Origin: CAYTRP01 sp964625145
GTDB taxonomy: Bacteria > Sumerlaeota > Sumerlaeia > SLMS01 > JAHLLQ01
Reading direction: 5' to 3'
NCBI GenBank assembly: GCA_964625145.1
Contig: CAZVAQ010000181.1
Span: 1 to 6,406 of the forward strand
DNA: 6,406 bases
Part shown: piece after piece, positions 6,331 through 6,406 of the stretch
How positions within the stretch are numbered: position 1 is the stretch's first letter
Layout of the letters: each line of letters begins with the position of its first letter
Program-made: the position numbers and the translations under genes
The notes under the pieces: generated by a model
Told to the model about the DNA's origin: nothing
What the model saw: only the letters and a program-made list of their open reading frames with translations
Database searches by the model: none

Positions 6331-6351
6331 GGGGCCTCGATCTTGTGCCCC
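6331..6351. other. Weak inverted repeat after the response regulator gene
   Basis: GGGGC at 6331-6335 and GCCCC at 6347-6351 can pair around an 11-nt loop. The stem is only 5 bp and no T-run follows, so it is a poor terminator. It sits between the stop codon of the regulator and the probable next start at 6382, and continued transcription into the next gene is equally likely. Confidence 0.2.
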
Positions 6352-6381
6352 TAAGAGCGTCTTGGGTTTCTGGAGGAGCTT

Positions 6382-6406
6382 GTGGGACGCTGGCGGATGC
6401 GGCGAC
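6382..6406 (+). CDS. Probable start of a further gene, cut by the window end
   Basis: A GTG at 6382 is preceded by GGAGGAG (6372-6378), a good Shine-Dalgarno sequence with GGAGG five nt from the start. Eight codons follow, reading M-G-R-W-R-M-R-R, and no stop appears before the window ends. The strongly basic start would suit the n-region of a signal peptide or membrane protein, but eight residues are too few to identify anything. The gene would follow the regulator by 108 nt on the same strand. A partner sensor kinase is one possibility by context only. Confidence 0.4.

Noticed and set aside
1..6406. CRISPR array, toxin-antitoxin pair, transposon or phage module
   Set aside because: No regularly spaced repeats, transposase, integrase, terminal inverted repeats or small paired frames were found on either strand.

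Overview
The window is GC-rich bacterial DNA with two divergent gene blocks. The presence of a sigma-54 activator, a secreted gingipain-family (C25) protease and a signal peptide points to a Gram-negative-type bacterium. The gene content would fit Verrucomicrobiota or neighbouring candidate phyla (Hydrogenedentota/Sumerlaeota-like). That placement is inference from gene content only. There is no rRNA, tRNA, CRISPR array, insertion sequence or phage gene.

Left block (minus strand, 1800 down to 259): three closely spaced genes that read as one operon. In transcription order they are a VanZ-like membrane protein, a soluble UPF0145/YbjQ-family protein, and a second UPF0145/YbjQ-family protein carrying an N-terminal transmembrane helix. 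The gaps are 62 and 46 nt. The 258 bases downstream of the operon hold no convincing gene. They contain a strong GC-rich hairpin (147-171) and a short repeat-rich patch (207-248).

Centre (1801-1918): a short divergent intergenic region that must hold the 5' signals of both blocks. I see no convincing promoter in it.

Right block (plus strand, 1919 to the end): a 935-residue exported cysteine peptidase of family C25 with its His/Cys catalytic pair intact. It is followed after 68 nt by an NtrC-type response regulator (receiver, AAA+ sigma-54 activation and Fis-type DNA-binding domains, all with intact key residues). A third reading frame probably starts at 6382 and runs off the window. No histidine kinase is visible, so the input to the regulator is unknown.

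How they may fit together (inference): the right block pairs an exported protease with a sigma-54 activator, possibly co-transcribed. The left block looks like an envelope-associated module of unknown role. Whether the regulator controls either block cannot be decided here. The least explained features are the paired soluble and membrane-anchored UPF0145 proteins linked to a VanZ-like protein, and a C25 protease that ends at its catalytic domain without a type IX sorting domain.
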